This document shows positions 24,624-32,941 of a DNA stretch of 64,000 nt, piece after piece. The DNA lies in assembly GCA_947628695.1 (NCBI GenBank), contig CANRAV010000001.1, forward strand, positions 62,001 through 126,000, written 5' to 3'. The position numbers and the translations under genes were made by a program. Source of the stretch: an uncultured Clostridia bacterium (lineage in GTDB: Bacteria; Bacillota; Clostridia; Oscillospirales; CAG-382). The number at the start of each line of letters is the position of its first letter. Position 1 is the stretch's first letter. The notes under the pieces are model-generated. The model was not told the origin of the DNA. It searched no databases and was given only the letters and a program-made list of their open reading frames with translations.

Positions 24624-24658
24624 GGGGGACGGTGTTTCCGTCCCCCCGATATTTCTAT
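24624..24658. terminator. Bidirectional terminator between convergent genes
   Basis: A perfect 9-bp stem GGGGGACGG/CCGTCCCCC with a 5-base loop. T-rich sequence (ATATTTCTATTTTTT) follows on the plus strand and AAGTTTTATT on the minus strand. Confidence 0.75.
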
Positions 24659-25809
24659 TTTTTAGGCGCTTTGCGAAACGCCAGCTCCGTCATCACAATC
24701 ATCAGCGCAAAGAACGCCATTGCAAAGTAGGGGTACAGCCAAAAGCCGAAGATCCCGCCCAAAAGCCCGTAAAGCGGGGGCATAAAGGTAGAGCCGACGT
24801 AGGCGCTTGCCATCTGTATGCCTATCACCGCGCCGGAGTTTTCCTCCCCGAAGTTTTCGGGCGCAGAGTGGATAATGCTTGGGTATATCGGCGCGCAGCC
24901 GAAGCCCGTTACGGCAAGCCCTGCAAGGGCAGGCGCGGGGCTTTTTACCGGCAGGGCTATTAAAGCCAGACCGCAAAACAGCACGGCCGTGCCGAGGACT
25001 ATCATCTTCCTGTCCTTAAGCCTGTCGGAGATAAAACCGCACAAAAACCGCCCGACGGTTATGCCGATGTAGATAAGGGAGGCGAAGCTTGCGGCGCGTT
25101 CGGCGCTTAAGCCGCGCACCTCCACAAGGTAGGTGCTTGACCAGTGCATTGCAGCCGCCTCTGCCGAGCAGTACGCGAAAAAGCCCACAAGCATAAAGGG
25201 CACGCCGCGTATCTTAAGCGCGGAGAAGATGCCTCCGCCTTTCCCGTCCGCAGTCCCCTTTTCGGGGTTTATCTTCCACACCGGCAGCGTTGCCAGAAGG
25301 AAAAGCCCCAGCACAAGCTGTATTCCGCCCACTATAAAGTAGCCGCCGTGCCAGCTGTAATTCCGCAATGCAAAGCCCATGACAAGCGGGCTTATTATCG
25401 CGCCAACGCCCCAAAAGCAGTGCAGCCAGCTCATGTGGCGGGAGGAATAGTGCAGCGCTATGTAGTTGTTAAGCGCCGCGTCCACTGCGCCCGCGCCAAG
25501 CCCGTATGGTACGGCAAACAGCGCGATCTGCCAAAAGCGCGTGGAAAACCCGAAGCCCAAAAGCGCAGCAGCCGTCAGAAATACCGAGGCGACGGTGACA
25601 ATGCGCGTACCGAACCGCCTTGTAAGGCGGACGGAAAGCAGGCTTGAAACAATGGTCCCGCCGGAAATGATCATGGAGATAATGCCCATGGACGAGACGG
25701 AGACGTCCATCTCGACGTGCATCCCCGCCCAGCCCGCGCCGAGGAGCGAGTCCGGCAGCCCCAGGCTTATAAACGCAAGGTAAATTATAGCAATTAAAAG
25801 TGTGTACAT
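24655..25809 (-). CDS. Major facilitator superfamily permease, fucose-permease-like
   Basis: A 384-residue membrane protein with about 12 hydrophobic segments. The pattern IYLAFISLGLPDSLLGAGWAGM near the N-terminus, the loop motif SVRLTRRFGTR and GLGAGAVDAALNNYIA resemble the FucP/COG0738 branch of sugar permeases. It is the last gene of the rha operon, 13 bases after rhaD, so L-rhamnose or a rhamnose-containing sugar is the likely cargo (inference from context). Confidence 0.82.
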   Translation of the reverse strand: MYTLLIAIIYLAFISLGLPDSLLGAGWAGMHVEMDVSVSSMGIISMIISGGTIVSSLLSVRLTRRFGTRIVTVASVFLTAAALLGFGFSTRFWQIALFAVPYGLGAGAVDAALNNYIALHYSSRHMSWLHCFWGVGAIISPLVMGFALRNYSWHGGYFIVGGIQLVLGLFLLATLPVWKINPEKGTADGKGGGIFSALKIRGVPFMLVGFFAYCSAEAAAMHWSSTYLVEVRGLSAERAASFASLIYIGITVGRFLCGFISDRLKDRKMIVLGTAVLFCGLALIALPVKSPAPALAGLAVTGFGCAPIYPSIIHSAPENFGEENSGAVIGIQMASAYVGSTFMPPLYGLLGGIFGFWLYPYFAMAFFALMIVMTELAFRKAPKK

Positions 25810-25822
25810 ACGGAGCCTTTGC

Positions 25823-26638
25823 CTACAGGTTTAAGAAGTCCTTTCTGTAATTGACGCCGAAATGCTCCGCCAAAACCTTAAGCTGACTGTCGTCTATGGT
25901 GTTAAGCCGCGGAAGGCGAGCGGTAAGCATAAAGATCTCCGCCGCCTTTTCGACCGTCTCTATAAGGCCGAAGGCCTCGTCAAGGTCCTTTCCGACCCCG
26001 TATATGCCGTGCTGTGCCCACACGACAAGGCGAAAGTCCCGCATCTTTTCGGCGGTCGCCCTGCCAATCTCGTTCGTGCCGCAAAGCATCCAGGGAAGCA
26101 CGCCGACCCCCTCCGGGAAGACGACGATGCACTCCGTCGACATCTGCCAAAGCGTGCGCGTAAATTCCCTTTCGTCAAGCGTGTGTACATAGGTCATCGC
26201 AAGGGTGTTTGTGGGGTGGCAGTGCATCACCGTGCGCTGCCCGCCGTCGACGGCAAGGCGCGCCATATGGCTCATAAGGTGCGCGGGCAGCTCGGAGGTG
26301 AAGCGTCCGCCGTCCTTAAAGCCCCAAAGCAGCTCCGCCGTGCACCCGTCCTTTGCTATCCTTATCACGCCGAGGTTTGTCTCCGGGTCGTCCTCCACGT
26401 TTTTAAAGTACTTGCCCGTTCCGGTGACAAGAAAAAGCCTTCCCTTAAGCGAAGAGGCGTCAAAGCCCATGGGTATTGTCCGCAAGACCCTCTCCGTGTC
26501 AAGGTACTCCTTCACCTCTTCGCAGTCAAGAAGCAGGCTTATGTTCCCGCCGTTGCGCTCGTCCCAGCCGTGGCTGTACATATTAGACGCCGTTTTTGCC
26601 ATCTCGCGCACAAACGGCGACTGCAAAATGTCACTCAT
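25823..26638 (-). CDS. rhaD: L-rhamnulose-1-phosphate aldolase
   Basis: Cleaves L-rhamnulose 1-phosphate to dihydroxyacetone phosphate and L-lactaldehyde. The 271-residue class II aldolase shows GWDERNGGNISLLL, the zinc ligands in MHCHPTNTLA and a third His in VVWAQHGIYGVGKDLDEAF. I chose the ATG at 26638, which overlaps the rhaA stop (ATGA); in-frame codons further upstream lie inside rhaA and give a low-complexity Arg-rich extension. Length fits E. coli RhaD (274). Confidence 0.95.
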   Translation of the reverse strand: MSDILQSPFVREMAKTASNMYSHGWDERNGGNISLLLDCEEVKEYLDTERVLRTIPMGFDASSLKGRLFLVTGTGKYFKNVEDDPETNLGVIRIAKDGCTAELLWGFKDGGRFTSELPAHLMSHMARLAVDGGQRTVMHCHPTNTLAMTYVHTLDEREFTRTLWQMSTECIVVFPEGVGVLPWMLCGTNEIGRATAEKMRDFRLVVWAQHGIYGVGKDLDEAFGLIETVEKAAEIFMLTARLPRLNTIDDSQLKVLAEHFGVNYRKDFLNL

Positions 26639-27873
26639 TGCCTGTTCACCAAAACTTCCTTTTCGTATTTTTTTACCTCGCTTATATAGTCCTCGGCTAT
26701 GCCCTCGCGGCGGAGGTACTCGCTCCACACGTCGCCGAAGGGCGCGGTCTTTACCGCCTCCATAAGCACCATAAGCTCCGTAAAGTCGCCGCATGCCTGA
26801 AGGGCTTTCAGCCTTTCCGGAAGCAGCAGCGCGTAAAGCAGCGCCTTCTGCACGCTTCTGACGCCCGTCACCCAGGCGGAGATGCGGTTTATCGAAGCGT
26901 CGAAGTAGTCCGTGGCTATAAACACGCGCTGAAGCGCGTCTGCGCAGACTATCTCCTTCGCAATCTCCCGCGTTTCGTCGTCAAACAGAACAACGTGGTC
27001 GCTGTCCCACCTTACGGGGCGGGTTATGTGCAGGGCTATCTTGTCGTTGAACGCTAAAAGCGCCGATATTTTGTCGCTTACCGCCTCCGTCGGGTGGTAG
27101 TGCCCGTTGTCCATAAGCGGGGTTATGCCGCGCGTCATAGAGTAGGAAAGGCAGAACTCGGCAGAGCCGACGGTATAGCTTTCAAGCCCTATGCCGAAGA
27201 CCTTCGATTCAAGCGTTATGTAAACCTTGTCCTTGTCGTGCGGCTCTGCAATTATCCCGTCAAGCGCGCTTTTAAAGCGCTCCCTCGGGGAAAGCCTGTC
27301 TGCGGGTATGTCCTTGTATCCGTCGGGTATCCAGATGTTCATGACGCAGGGGACGCCCGTCTCTTCCGCAAAGTACTGCGCTATTCTGACGCACGCTTTC
27401 CCGTGACGCACCCAGTAGGCGCGCACCTCCCCGTCGGGGGAGGAAAGCGTAAGGTTGTCCTTAACCATCGGGTGCGAGAAAAACGTTGGGTTAAAGTCAA
27501 GCCCCATCCCGCGTTCCTTTGCAAACTTCACCCAGGGGGCGAAGTGCCTTGGCTCTATCGCGTCCCTGCCGACGGCTTCGCCGTCTTCGAATATGGCGTA
27601 GCTTGCGTGCAGGTTAAGCTTCTTCTTCCCCGGCATAAGGGATATCGCCTTGTCAAAGTCCCGCATAAGCTCCTCGGGCGTCCTCGCCCTGCCGGGGTAG
27701 TTGCCGGTCGTCTGTATGCCGCCGGAAAGCGCCTCACGCGTGTCAAAGCCGCGCACGTCGTCCCCCTGCCAGCAGTGTACGGAAACGGTCACGGTCTTCA
27801 GCTTTTCAAGCGCCGCTTCCACGTCCGTACCAAGTGCCTTGTAAATCTCCTTTGCGCTTTCAAATCTGTTCAT
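26635..27873 (-). CDS. rhaA: L-rhamnose isomerase
   Basis: Converts L-rhamnose to L-rhamnulose, a metal (Mn2+) dependent reaction in this family. The 412-residue protein starts MNRFESAKEIYKALGTDVEAAL and shows VSVHCWQGDDVRGFD, GGIQTTGNYPGRARTPEEL, NLHASYAIF and the metal-site region LMDNGHYHPTEAVSDKISALL. The ATG at 27873 lies 7 bases after AAAGGAG and overlaps rhaB by 14 bases; a TTG two codons earlier is too close to that site. Confidence 0.97.
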   Translation of the reverse strand: MNRFESAKEIYKALGTDVEAALEKLKTVTVSVHCWQGDDVRGFDTREALSGGIQTTGNYPGRARTPEELMRDFDKAISLMPGKKKLNLHASYAIFEDGEAVGRDAIEPRHFAPWVKFAKERGMGLDFNPTFFSHPMVKDNLTLSSPDGEVRAYWVRHGKACVRIAQYFAEETGVPCVMNIWIPDGYKDIPADRLSPRERFKSALDGIIAEPHDKDKVYITLESKVFGIGLESYTVGSAEFCLSYSMTRGITPLMDNGHYHPTEAVSDKISALLAFNDKIALHITRPVRWDSDHVVLFDDETREIAKEIVCADALQRVFIATDYFDASINRISAWVTGVRSVQKALLYALLLPERLKALQACGDFTELMVLMEAVKTAPFGDVWSEYLRREGIAEDYISEVKKYEKEVLVNRQ

Positions 27874-29230
27874 AGTCAAACTCCTTTATGTCAAATGAGT
27901 GTTTTACGGTTTCTCTCGCCTCGTCAAGGCAGAGGCCTTTGTCCGCCATGTACTGCGACAGTATGTTGCCAACAGCCGTCGCCTCCGCAAGGCCGGTGTA
28001 CACGCGCCTTCCGGTCGCCTGCGCGGTAAGCGCGTTGAGGTACGCGTCCCGGCTTCCGCCGCCTATGATGAATATGTTCTCTATCCGCTTGCCGCTTATC
28101 TCCTCTATCTCGTCTATCGCCCTTTTGTACGACAGCGCAAGCGAGCGGTAAAGGCACCTGAGCACGTCGCCCGTCGGAAGGCTCGGCGCACCGAGTGCGC
28201 GTCTTACCTCCGCAAGCATGCTCTTCGGCGCCGTGTAGCAGGGCAGGTTCGGGTCCGTAAGCCCGTCAAAGCCGCTTTCCATGGCAAGGTGCATCATACC
28301 GTCGTAGCTGTAACCGGGAAGCTCCTTCTTAACGCACTGGAAAAGCCACATGCCCATTATGTTTTTAAGGAAGCGATACCGGCCGCCTATGCCGCCTTCG
28401 TTTGTGAAGTTCGCCTCCCTCGCGCGCTCCGTAAGCACGGGGTGCGCGTTTTCCGTGCCGATAAGGCTCCAGGTGCCGGAGGATATGTAGACGCTGCCTT
28501 CGTCAATCGGGCAGGCCGCCACGGCAGAGGCCGTGTCGTGCGTCGGGCAAAGCAAAACCTCGCAGTCAAAGCCAAGCCTTTCCCTTATCTCCGCCTTGAA
28601 GCCGCCAAGGCTTTCCCCCGGCTGCGACAGCGGCAGGAAAATTTCCGCCGGTATGCCGGCCTTTTGAAGTATCTCCCCGTCCCAGCACCGCGCCTTTGCG
28701 TTTACAAGCCCGGTGGTGGTCGCGTTTGTGTATTCGTTCCGCGCCTTCCCGGTAAGACGGTAGGTAAGGTAGTCCGGCATCATCAAAAAGCGCTTTGCAC
28801 TTTTCGTCCGCCCGTCCGCAGACAGGCGGAACACGCTGTTAAAATCCTGGTGCTGTATGCCCGTCCTTGCGTAAAGGTATTCGCGGTTTAAGACGCCTTC
28901 CGTGTGACGCACGGCGCCTTCGCAGCTTTTGTCGCGGTAGGCGACGGTCGGGGGCATCTCCTTCCCCTCGCCGTCAAGCAGAACGTAGTCCACCCCCCAG
29001 GTGTCTATGGCGACGCTTTTCGGGAAGACGCCCTGCCTCCGGCACTCCTCAAGCCCCGCAAGCACGCTTTCAAAAAGCGCCTCCGTGTCCCAGACGAGCG
29101 CGCCGTTTTCCTCCTTCATGCCGTTTTCAAAGCGGTATATCTCGCGCAGTGCAAGCCTCCCGTCCGCAAAGGTGCCGAGGATGTGCCTGCCGGAGGACGC
29201 GCCGATATCCACTGCCAAATAAGACGCCAA
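27860..29230 (-). CDS. rhaB: Rhamnulokinase
   Basis: Phosphorylates L-rhamnulose at O1. A 456-residue FGGY-family kinase with the ATP-binding start YLAVDIGASSGRHILG, VAIDTWGVDYVLLD, LLCPTHDTASAVAACP and the late motif ENIFIIGGGSRDAYLNALTAQATGR. Translation appears to begin at TTG 29230 with AAGGGGGAT upstream. It lies 15 bases after mntP, so the operon probably begins with mntP. Order mntP-rhaB-rhaA-rhaD-permease. Confidence 0.95.
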   Translation of the reverse strand: MASYLAVDIGASSGRHILGTFADGRLALREIYRFENGMKEENGALVWDTEALFESVLAGLEECRRQGVFPKSVAIDTWGVDYVLLDGEGKEMPPTVAYRDKSCEGAVRHTEGVLNREYLYARTGIQHQDFNSVFRLSADGRTKSAKRFLMMPDYLTYRLTGKARNEYTNATTTGLVNAKARCWDGEILQKAGIPAEIFLPLSQPGESLGGFKAEIRERLGFDCEVLLCPTHDTASAVAACPIDEGSVYISSGTWSLIGTENAHPVLTERAREANFTNEGGIGGRYRFLKNIMGMWLFQCVKKELPGYSYDGMMHLAMESGFDGLTDPNLPCYTAPKSMLAEVRRALGAPSLPTGDVLRCLYRSLALSYKRAIDEIEEISGKRIENIFIIGGGSRDAYLNALTAQATGRRVYTGLAEATAVGNILSQYMADKGLCLDEARETVKHSFDIKEFDYEQI

Positions 29231-29245
29231 AGCTTATCCCCCTTT

Positions 29246-29824
29246 TCAGTTAAAAAATACGCCTTTAACGAAAATCTCTATCCCTATGGCTATAAGTATA
29301 ACTCCGCCCAAAATGCCCGCCCTTCCGGCAAGCCTTCCGCCAGCCTTTTTGCCTATCATAACGCCGCAAAGGCACAAGGCAAAGGTCACAAGCGATATAA
29401 TAAGCGCGCACACAAGCGCCGCGGCCGCGCCGTATTCCGCAATGGTAAAGCCCACGGAAAGCGCGTCTATTGATGTGGCAACGCCCTGAAGCATCAGGTC
29501 GAAAAGCGTCGTCCCTCCGCCTTCCTCCTCGCCGCCGCGTATTCCCTCGTATATCATCTTGCCGCCTATTACGGCAAGAAGGAACAGCGCTATGTAGGGC
29601 ACTGCGGCGCCGACCCACGCGAAGTAGTTTACAAGGGAATGCACGCACACCCAGCCCAAAAGGGGCATTGCCGCCTGAAACAGGGCGAAGATGCCGGCGA
29701 TAAGAAAGACCTTTTTAAGACGCATCCTCGGCTCGCCAAGGCCGTCGGCGACGGATACTGAAAACGCGTCCATTGCAAGCCCGACGCCGAGAAGGGCGCT
29801 GTTTAGAAAGAAAACAGGGTTCAT
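29246..29824 (-). CDS. mntP: Putative manganese efflux pump MntP
   Basis: A 192-residue membrane protein with six hydrophobic segments and the two MntP half-repeats: LLGVGLAMDAFSVSVADGL near the N-terminus and LMLQGVATSIDALSVGFTI near residue 108. The paired Asp residues in these segments form the metal path. It exports Mn2+ (established for E. coli MntP). It is the first gene upstream of rhaB in the same direction, which is an unusual partner. A short (about 23-base) leader leaves no room for a yybP-ykoY riboswitch. Confidence 0.9.
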   Translation of the reverse strand: MNPVFFLNSALLGVGLAMDAFSVSVADGLGEPRMRLKKVFLIAGIFALFQAAMPLLGWVCVHSLVNYFAWVGAAVPYIALFLLAVIGGKMIYEGIRGGEEEGGGTTLFDLMLQGVATSIDALSVGFTIAEYGAAAALVCALIISLVTFALCLCGVMIGKKAGGRLAGRAGILGGVILIAIGIEIFVKGVFFN

Positions 29825-29853
29825 ACGCTTTATCTCCGAATAATTTCCCTAAA

Positions 29854-29882
29854 ATTTTACCACATTTGAACCCTGTTGTCAA
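29854..29882 (-). promoter_or_regulatory. Promoter of mntP and probably the rha operon
   Basis: On the minus strand TTGACA (29882-29877) and TAAAAT (29859-29854) are separated by 17 bases. Its -35 overlaps the -35 of the divergent promoter at 29876. Confidence 0.75.
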
Positions 29883-29905
29883 CCGCAGGGAAGCACGCAT
29901 ATAAT
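29876..29905 (+). promoter_or_regulatory. Promoter of the DUF3343/aminotransferase pair
   Basis: TTGTCA (29876-29881) and TATAAT (29900-29905) with an 18-base spacer. The shared -35 region lies within CCCTG-n10-CAGGG (29871-29890), a small inverted repeat that could bind a regulator of both directions. Confidence 0.6.
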
Positions 29906-29942
29906 TATTAACGGTACGACCAAAACAAAGGACGGGTGACAA

Positions 29943-30158
29943 ATGACACTTATCTTCACATCCGTGACCTATGCCGTAAAGGCGCAGAGGCTTTTGGCCG
30001 CCGTGCACATCCACACAACGCTTACGCGTTCCCCCGCCGTCACCGCCGTAAGAGGCTGCGGCTACGGTCTGCGCCTTGCAGACGGCGGCCGCTTTGCGGA
30101 GGCGGCAGAGGTTCTCTCCCGCGGCGGCGTAAAGATAGCAGGCACTGCAAAGGATTAG
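29943..30158 (+). CDS. DUF3343 protein (putative Se/S carrier-like)
   Basis: A 71-residue protein matching the DUF3343 pattern: a start IFTSVTYAVKAQRLLAAV, then a Cys-containing GCGYGLRLADGG and a hydrophobic end. Members are often found beside cysteine-desulfurase-like enzymes and have been proposed to carry selenium or sulfur. The conserved Cys of the GCG motif (about residue 39) is present. An AAAGGACGGGTG ribosome binding site precedes the ATG. It lies 5 bases before the class V aminotransferase gene, which fits such a role. Confidence 0.8.
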   Translation: MTLIFTSVTYAVKAQRLLAAVHIHTTLTRSPAVTAVRGCGYGLRLADGGRFAEAAEVLSRGGVKIAGTAKD

Positions 30159-30163
30159 TATAT

Positions 30164-31300
30164 ATGGAAAGAGTATACCTTGACAACGCCGCCACGTCTT
30201 TCCCGAAAAGCGACGGCGTTTTTGCCGCCATGAAGGCGGCGTTCTACGGCTGCGGCAACGGCGGAAGGGGCGGTTACGGCATCGCCGCGGCTGCGGCAGA
30301 GACCGTTTACGACTGCCGCGAAAGGCTTTCCGCCCTCTTCGGCACCGTGCCGGAAAACGTCGTCCTGTGCTCCGGGGCGACGCTTGCTTTAAACATGGCG
30401 ATAAAGGGGCTTGCGGCGGAGAAGTGCACGGTGCTTTGCTCCGTTTTAGAGCACAACGCGGTTCTTCGCCCGCTGTACGCCCTCTCTGCCGCCGGCAGAA
30501 TAAGGCTTAAATTTTTCGTCCCCTCGTTTGAAAGCGGCGACGACACGGCTTCGGCCTTTGAAAAAGCGCTTACCTCCGACGTGAAGCTTGCCGTGTTCAC
30601 GCACGCTTCAAACGTCTGCGGAATGACGCTCCCGGCAGAAAGGCTTTGCCGTTTGGCGTCGGCGCACGGGGTGCGCACCGTCGTCGACTGCGCGCAGACT
30701 GCGGGTCACATCCCCATCGATATGTCCGCCCTCGGCGCCGACGTCATCTGCATAGCCGGGCACAAGGGCATTGGCGGCCCCATGGGCACCGGCGCGCTTC
30801 TCGTCCACCCGAAGCGCGGGCTGTGGCTTTCCACCCTTGTGGAGGGCGGCACCGGCAGCGCCAGCCGCGAGCACTTTATGCCGCGCCTGCTTCCCGAAAG
30901 GCTGGAGGCGGGAACTGCCAATATAACGGGCATCGCGGGGCTTTCCGCCGCAGCCCTGGAGCTAAGCATAAACCCGGAGAGGGAGAAGGAGCTTCGCGGG
31001 AGGGTCGTGTCCGGCCTTAAAGAAATAAAAAACGTCCGCCTGTACGGCGAGGGCGCAGACGTCCCCTATATGCCGCTTGTGCTTTTCAACGTCGGAAAAG
31101 AGCCCTCCGAGACTGTGTCGGAGCGCCTTTCGGAGCGCGGCATATGCGTGCGCGGGGGGCTGCACTGCGCGCCGCTGGCGCACTCCGCCCTCGGAACCGG
31201 CAGGTACGGCGGCGTCCGCGTAAGCCTTGGCAAGGCAAATACCGAGGCGGACTGTGACGCGCTTCTTTCGGCAGTGGAGGAGATAAGCGCGTCTGTTTGA
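30164..31300 (+). CDS. Class V aminotransferase / cysteine desulfurase-like protein
   Basis: A 378-residue PLP enzyme. YLDNAATSFPKSDGVFAAM at the start, VVDCAQTAGHIPID, and the Schiff-base lysine near residue 201 in IAGHKGIGGPMGTGALL identify the family; a Cys near residue 335 in VRGGLHCAPLAHSALG is at the site of the desulfurase active Cys. The likely reaction is release of sulfur or selenium from cysteine or selenocysteine. I chose the ATG at 30164 just after the DUF3343 gene; an open frame upstream overlaps that gene and codes for Arg-rich nonsense. Substrate is not certain. Confidence 0.88.
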   Translation: MERVYLDNAATSFPKSDGVFAAMKAAFYGCGNGGRGGYGIAAAAAETVYDCRERLSALFGTVPENVVLCSGATLALNMAIKGLAAEKCTVLCSVLEHNAVLRPLYALSAAGRIRLKFFVPSFESGDDTASAFEKALTSDVKLAVFTHASNVCGMTLPAERLCRLASAHGVRTVVDCAQTAGHIPIDMSALGADVICIAGHKGIGGPMGTGALLVHPKRGLWLSTLVEGGTGSASREHFMPRLLPERLEAGTANITGIAGLSAAALELSINPEREKELRGRVVSGLKEIKNVRLYGEGADVPYMPLVLFNVGKEPSETVSERLSERGICVRGGLHCAPLAHSALGTGRYGGVRVSLGKANTEADCDALLSAVEEISASV

Positions 31301-31319
31301 GAGGCAGGCAAAAAATGGC

Positions 31320-31348
31320 TTGCAAAACTCGCCGGGCAGTAGTATAAT
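31320..31348 (+). promoter_or_regulatory. Promoter upstream of murB
   Basis: TTGCAA (31320-31325) and TATAAT (31343-31348) with a 17-base spacer, about 49 bases before the start codon. Confidence 0.65.
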
Positions 31349-31396
31349 ATATAATGTATTGTTGTGTAATATACTGCGGAAGGGAGGCGGCGCATA

Positions 31397-32251
31397 GTGG
31401 AAGAGCTTGTATACGAACGCGATGTCGACGGTGCGTCGCTTTCCTCCATGAAGGCCGGCGGCAGGGTTGCAAGGGTCTGCAGGCCGCGCACCGAGGAGGG
31501 CTTTATCCGTGCGCTTACCGAAGCGGGCGAACCCTTTGCGGTTCTCGGCAGGGGCAGCAACGTGCTGTTTTCCTCCGCGGGATATACGGGCACGGTTCTG
31601 CTTACGGAGGGGCTTTCCTACGTAGAGGACACGGAAGGCGGCTTTGTCTGCGGCGCGGGGTATTCGCTTACGTCTGCGGCAGCACACGCCGCAGAGCGCG
31701 GACTTGCGGGCTTCGAGTTTGCCTATGGAATCCCCGGCTCCGTCGGCGGCGGGGTGTACATGAACGCCGGCGCGTACGGCGGCGAGATAAAGGATGTACT
31801 TAAATCCGTCCGCTGCGTCGGCAAGGACGGGAAGGTGTTCGAGCTTTCCGCAAAGGACGCCTGCCTTGCATACAGGGAAAGCGTGTTTATGAAGCGGGAT
31901 ATATACATCCTTGCGGCAAGCTTCGCCCTTAAGGAGGGCGACCCGGCGGAAATAAGGGCAAAAATGGCGGAGAACATGGCAAAGCGGCGCTTAAAGCAGC
32001 CGCTGGAGTACCCAAGCTGCGGCTCTGTCTTCAAGCGGCCGGAGGGGCATTTTGCCGGCGCGCTCATAGAGGGCTGCGGCCTTAAGGGGCTTTCCGTGGG
32101 CGGTGCGCAGGTTTCGGAAAAGCACGCGGGGTTTATAATAAACCGCGGCGGCGCAAGCGGCGACGACGTTTTGTCCCTTATAAAGCGCGTCAGAGACACC
32201 GTTTTTGAAAAAACAGGTGTATTTTTGGAAACGGAGGTTAAGATATACTGA
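31397..32251 (+). CDS. murB: UDP-N-acetylenolpyruvoylglucosamine reductase
   Basis: Reduces UDP-GlcNAc-enolpyruvate to UDP-MurNAc in peptidoglycan synthesis. The 284-residue flavoprotein has the FAD-binding motif VLGRGSNVLFS and FEFAYGIPGSVGGGVYMNAGAYGGEI, the catalytic Ser in PSCGSVFKRPEG and the late Glu in VFLETEVKIY. It is of the short type II MurB class common in Firmicutes. The GTG start has GAAGGGAGGCGG upstream. Its stop overlaps the start of whiA (TGATG); murB and whiA are often linked in Clostridia. Confidence 0.95.
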   Translation: MEELVYERDVDGASLSSMKAGGRVARVCRPRTEEGFIRALTEAGEPFAVLGRGSNVLFSSAGYTGTVLLTEGLSYVEDTEGGFVCGAGYSLTSAAAHAAERGLAGFEFAYGIPGSVGGGVYMNAGAYGGEIKDVLKSVRCVGKDGKVFELSAKDACLAYRESVFMKRDIYILAASFALKEGDPAEIRAKMAENMAKRRLKQPLEYPSCGSVFKRPEGHFAGALIEGCGLKGLSVGGAQVSEKHAGFIINRGGASGDDVLSLIKRVRDTVFEKTGVFLETEVKIY

Positions 32252-32925
32252 TGTCCGTTTCTTCCGATATAAAGGATTTTTTGTGCACCGGGGTTAAGAG
32301 AAGCGCCTGCTGCCGCGCCGCCTTTGAGGCGGGCAGAAGGGGAGAGGGCTTTGAAGAGCGCTGCGCTTCCTGCCGCGCTTCCTACGTCGCGGGCGTTTTT
32401 ACGGGCTTTGGCACCGTTACCGACCCGGAGAAGGACTTCCACCTCGATATAAAAGCGCCGCGTTCTGTTGCGGTTCGCGTCTCCTCCGTGCTTGCGGAGG
32501 AGGGGATAACACCGCACGCCTCCGCAAAGTCTGGCGGGAAGGTGCGGCTTTACTACAAGGTAAGCTCGCTTATAAGCGACTTTCTGACCTACATCGGCGC
32601 GGGGAAATACGCGCTTGAGGTGATGGAGGCGGAGGTTATAAAAAGCGTGCGGAGCGACGAAAACCGCAAGTCCAACGCAGAGCTTGCAAACGTTGACCGT
32701 GCGGCCACTGCGGCGGCGGAACAGATACGCGCCATAGAGACGCTAAGGAAGCGCGGTGCGCTTTCCCGCCTGCCGGAGGAGCTTGCATTGACGGCGAAGA
32801 TAAGGGAGGAGAACCCCTTTATGCCGCTTGAGGAGCTTAGGATGCAGTTTTCGCCGCCGATAAGCAAATCCGGCCTGTGCCACAGACTGAGGCGCATAAG
32901 GGAAGAGGCGGACAGGCAGGGCTGA
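32251..32925 (+). CDS. whiA: WhiA-family regulator, shortened N-terminal domain
   Basis: A 224-residue protein. The C-terminal WhiA helix-turn-helix is clear: NRKSNAELANVDRAATAAAEQIRAIE, LPEELALTAKIREENPFMPLEEL and SKSGLCHRLRRI. The second LAGLIDADG-like half (CRASYVAGVFTGFGTVTDPEKDFHLDI and on) is also present, but the first half is reduced to about 40 residues, so the protein is some 80-90 residues shorter than usual (about 310). WhiA binds DNA and influences division and chromosome segregation in Firmicutes. Start overlaps murB. Not a frameshift by eye, since the frame is continuous. Confidence 0.88.
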   Translation: MSVSSDIKDFLCTGVKRSACCRAAFEAGRRGEGFEERCASCRASYVAGVFTGFGTVTDPEKDFHLDIKAPRSVAVRVSSVLAEEGITPHASAKSGGKVRLYYKVSSLISDFLTYIGAGKYALEVMEAEVIKSVRSDENRKSNAELANVDRAATAAAEQIRAIETLRKRGALSRLPEELALTAKIREENPFMPLEELRMQFSPPISKSGLCHRLRRIREEADRQG

Positions 32926-32941
32926 AGGAAGGGAGAGGGCA

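Noticed and set aside
26639-26794. N-terminal extension of RhaD
   Set aside because: The added 52 residues overlap rhaA, are Arg/Gly-rich and not family-like; the ATG at 26638 gives the normal length.
29825-29847. yybP-ykoY manganese riboswitch upstream of mntP
   Set aside because: The predicted leader is only about 23 bases, too short for the riboswitch.
29936-30163. N-terminal extension of the class V aminotransferase
   Set aside because: It overlaps the DUF3343 gene in another frame and codes for Arg-rich sequence; the ATG at 30164 opens the family-typical YLDNAATS start.
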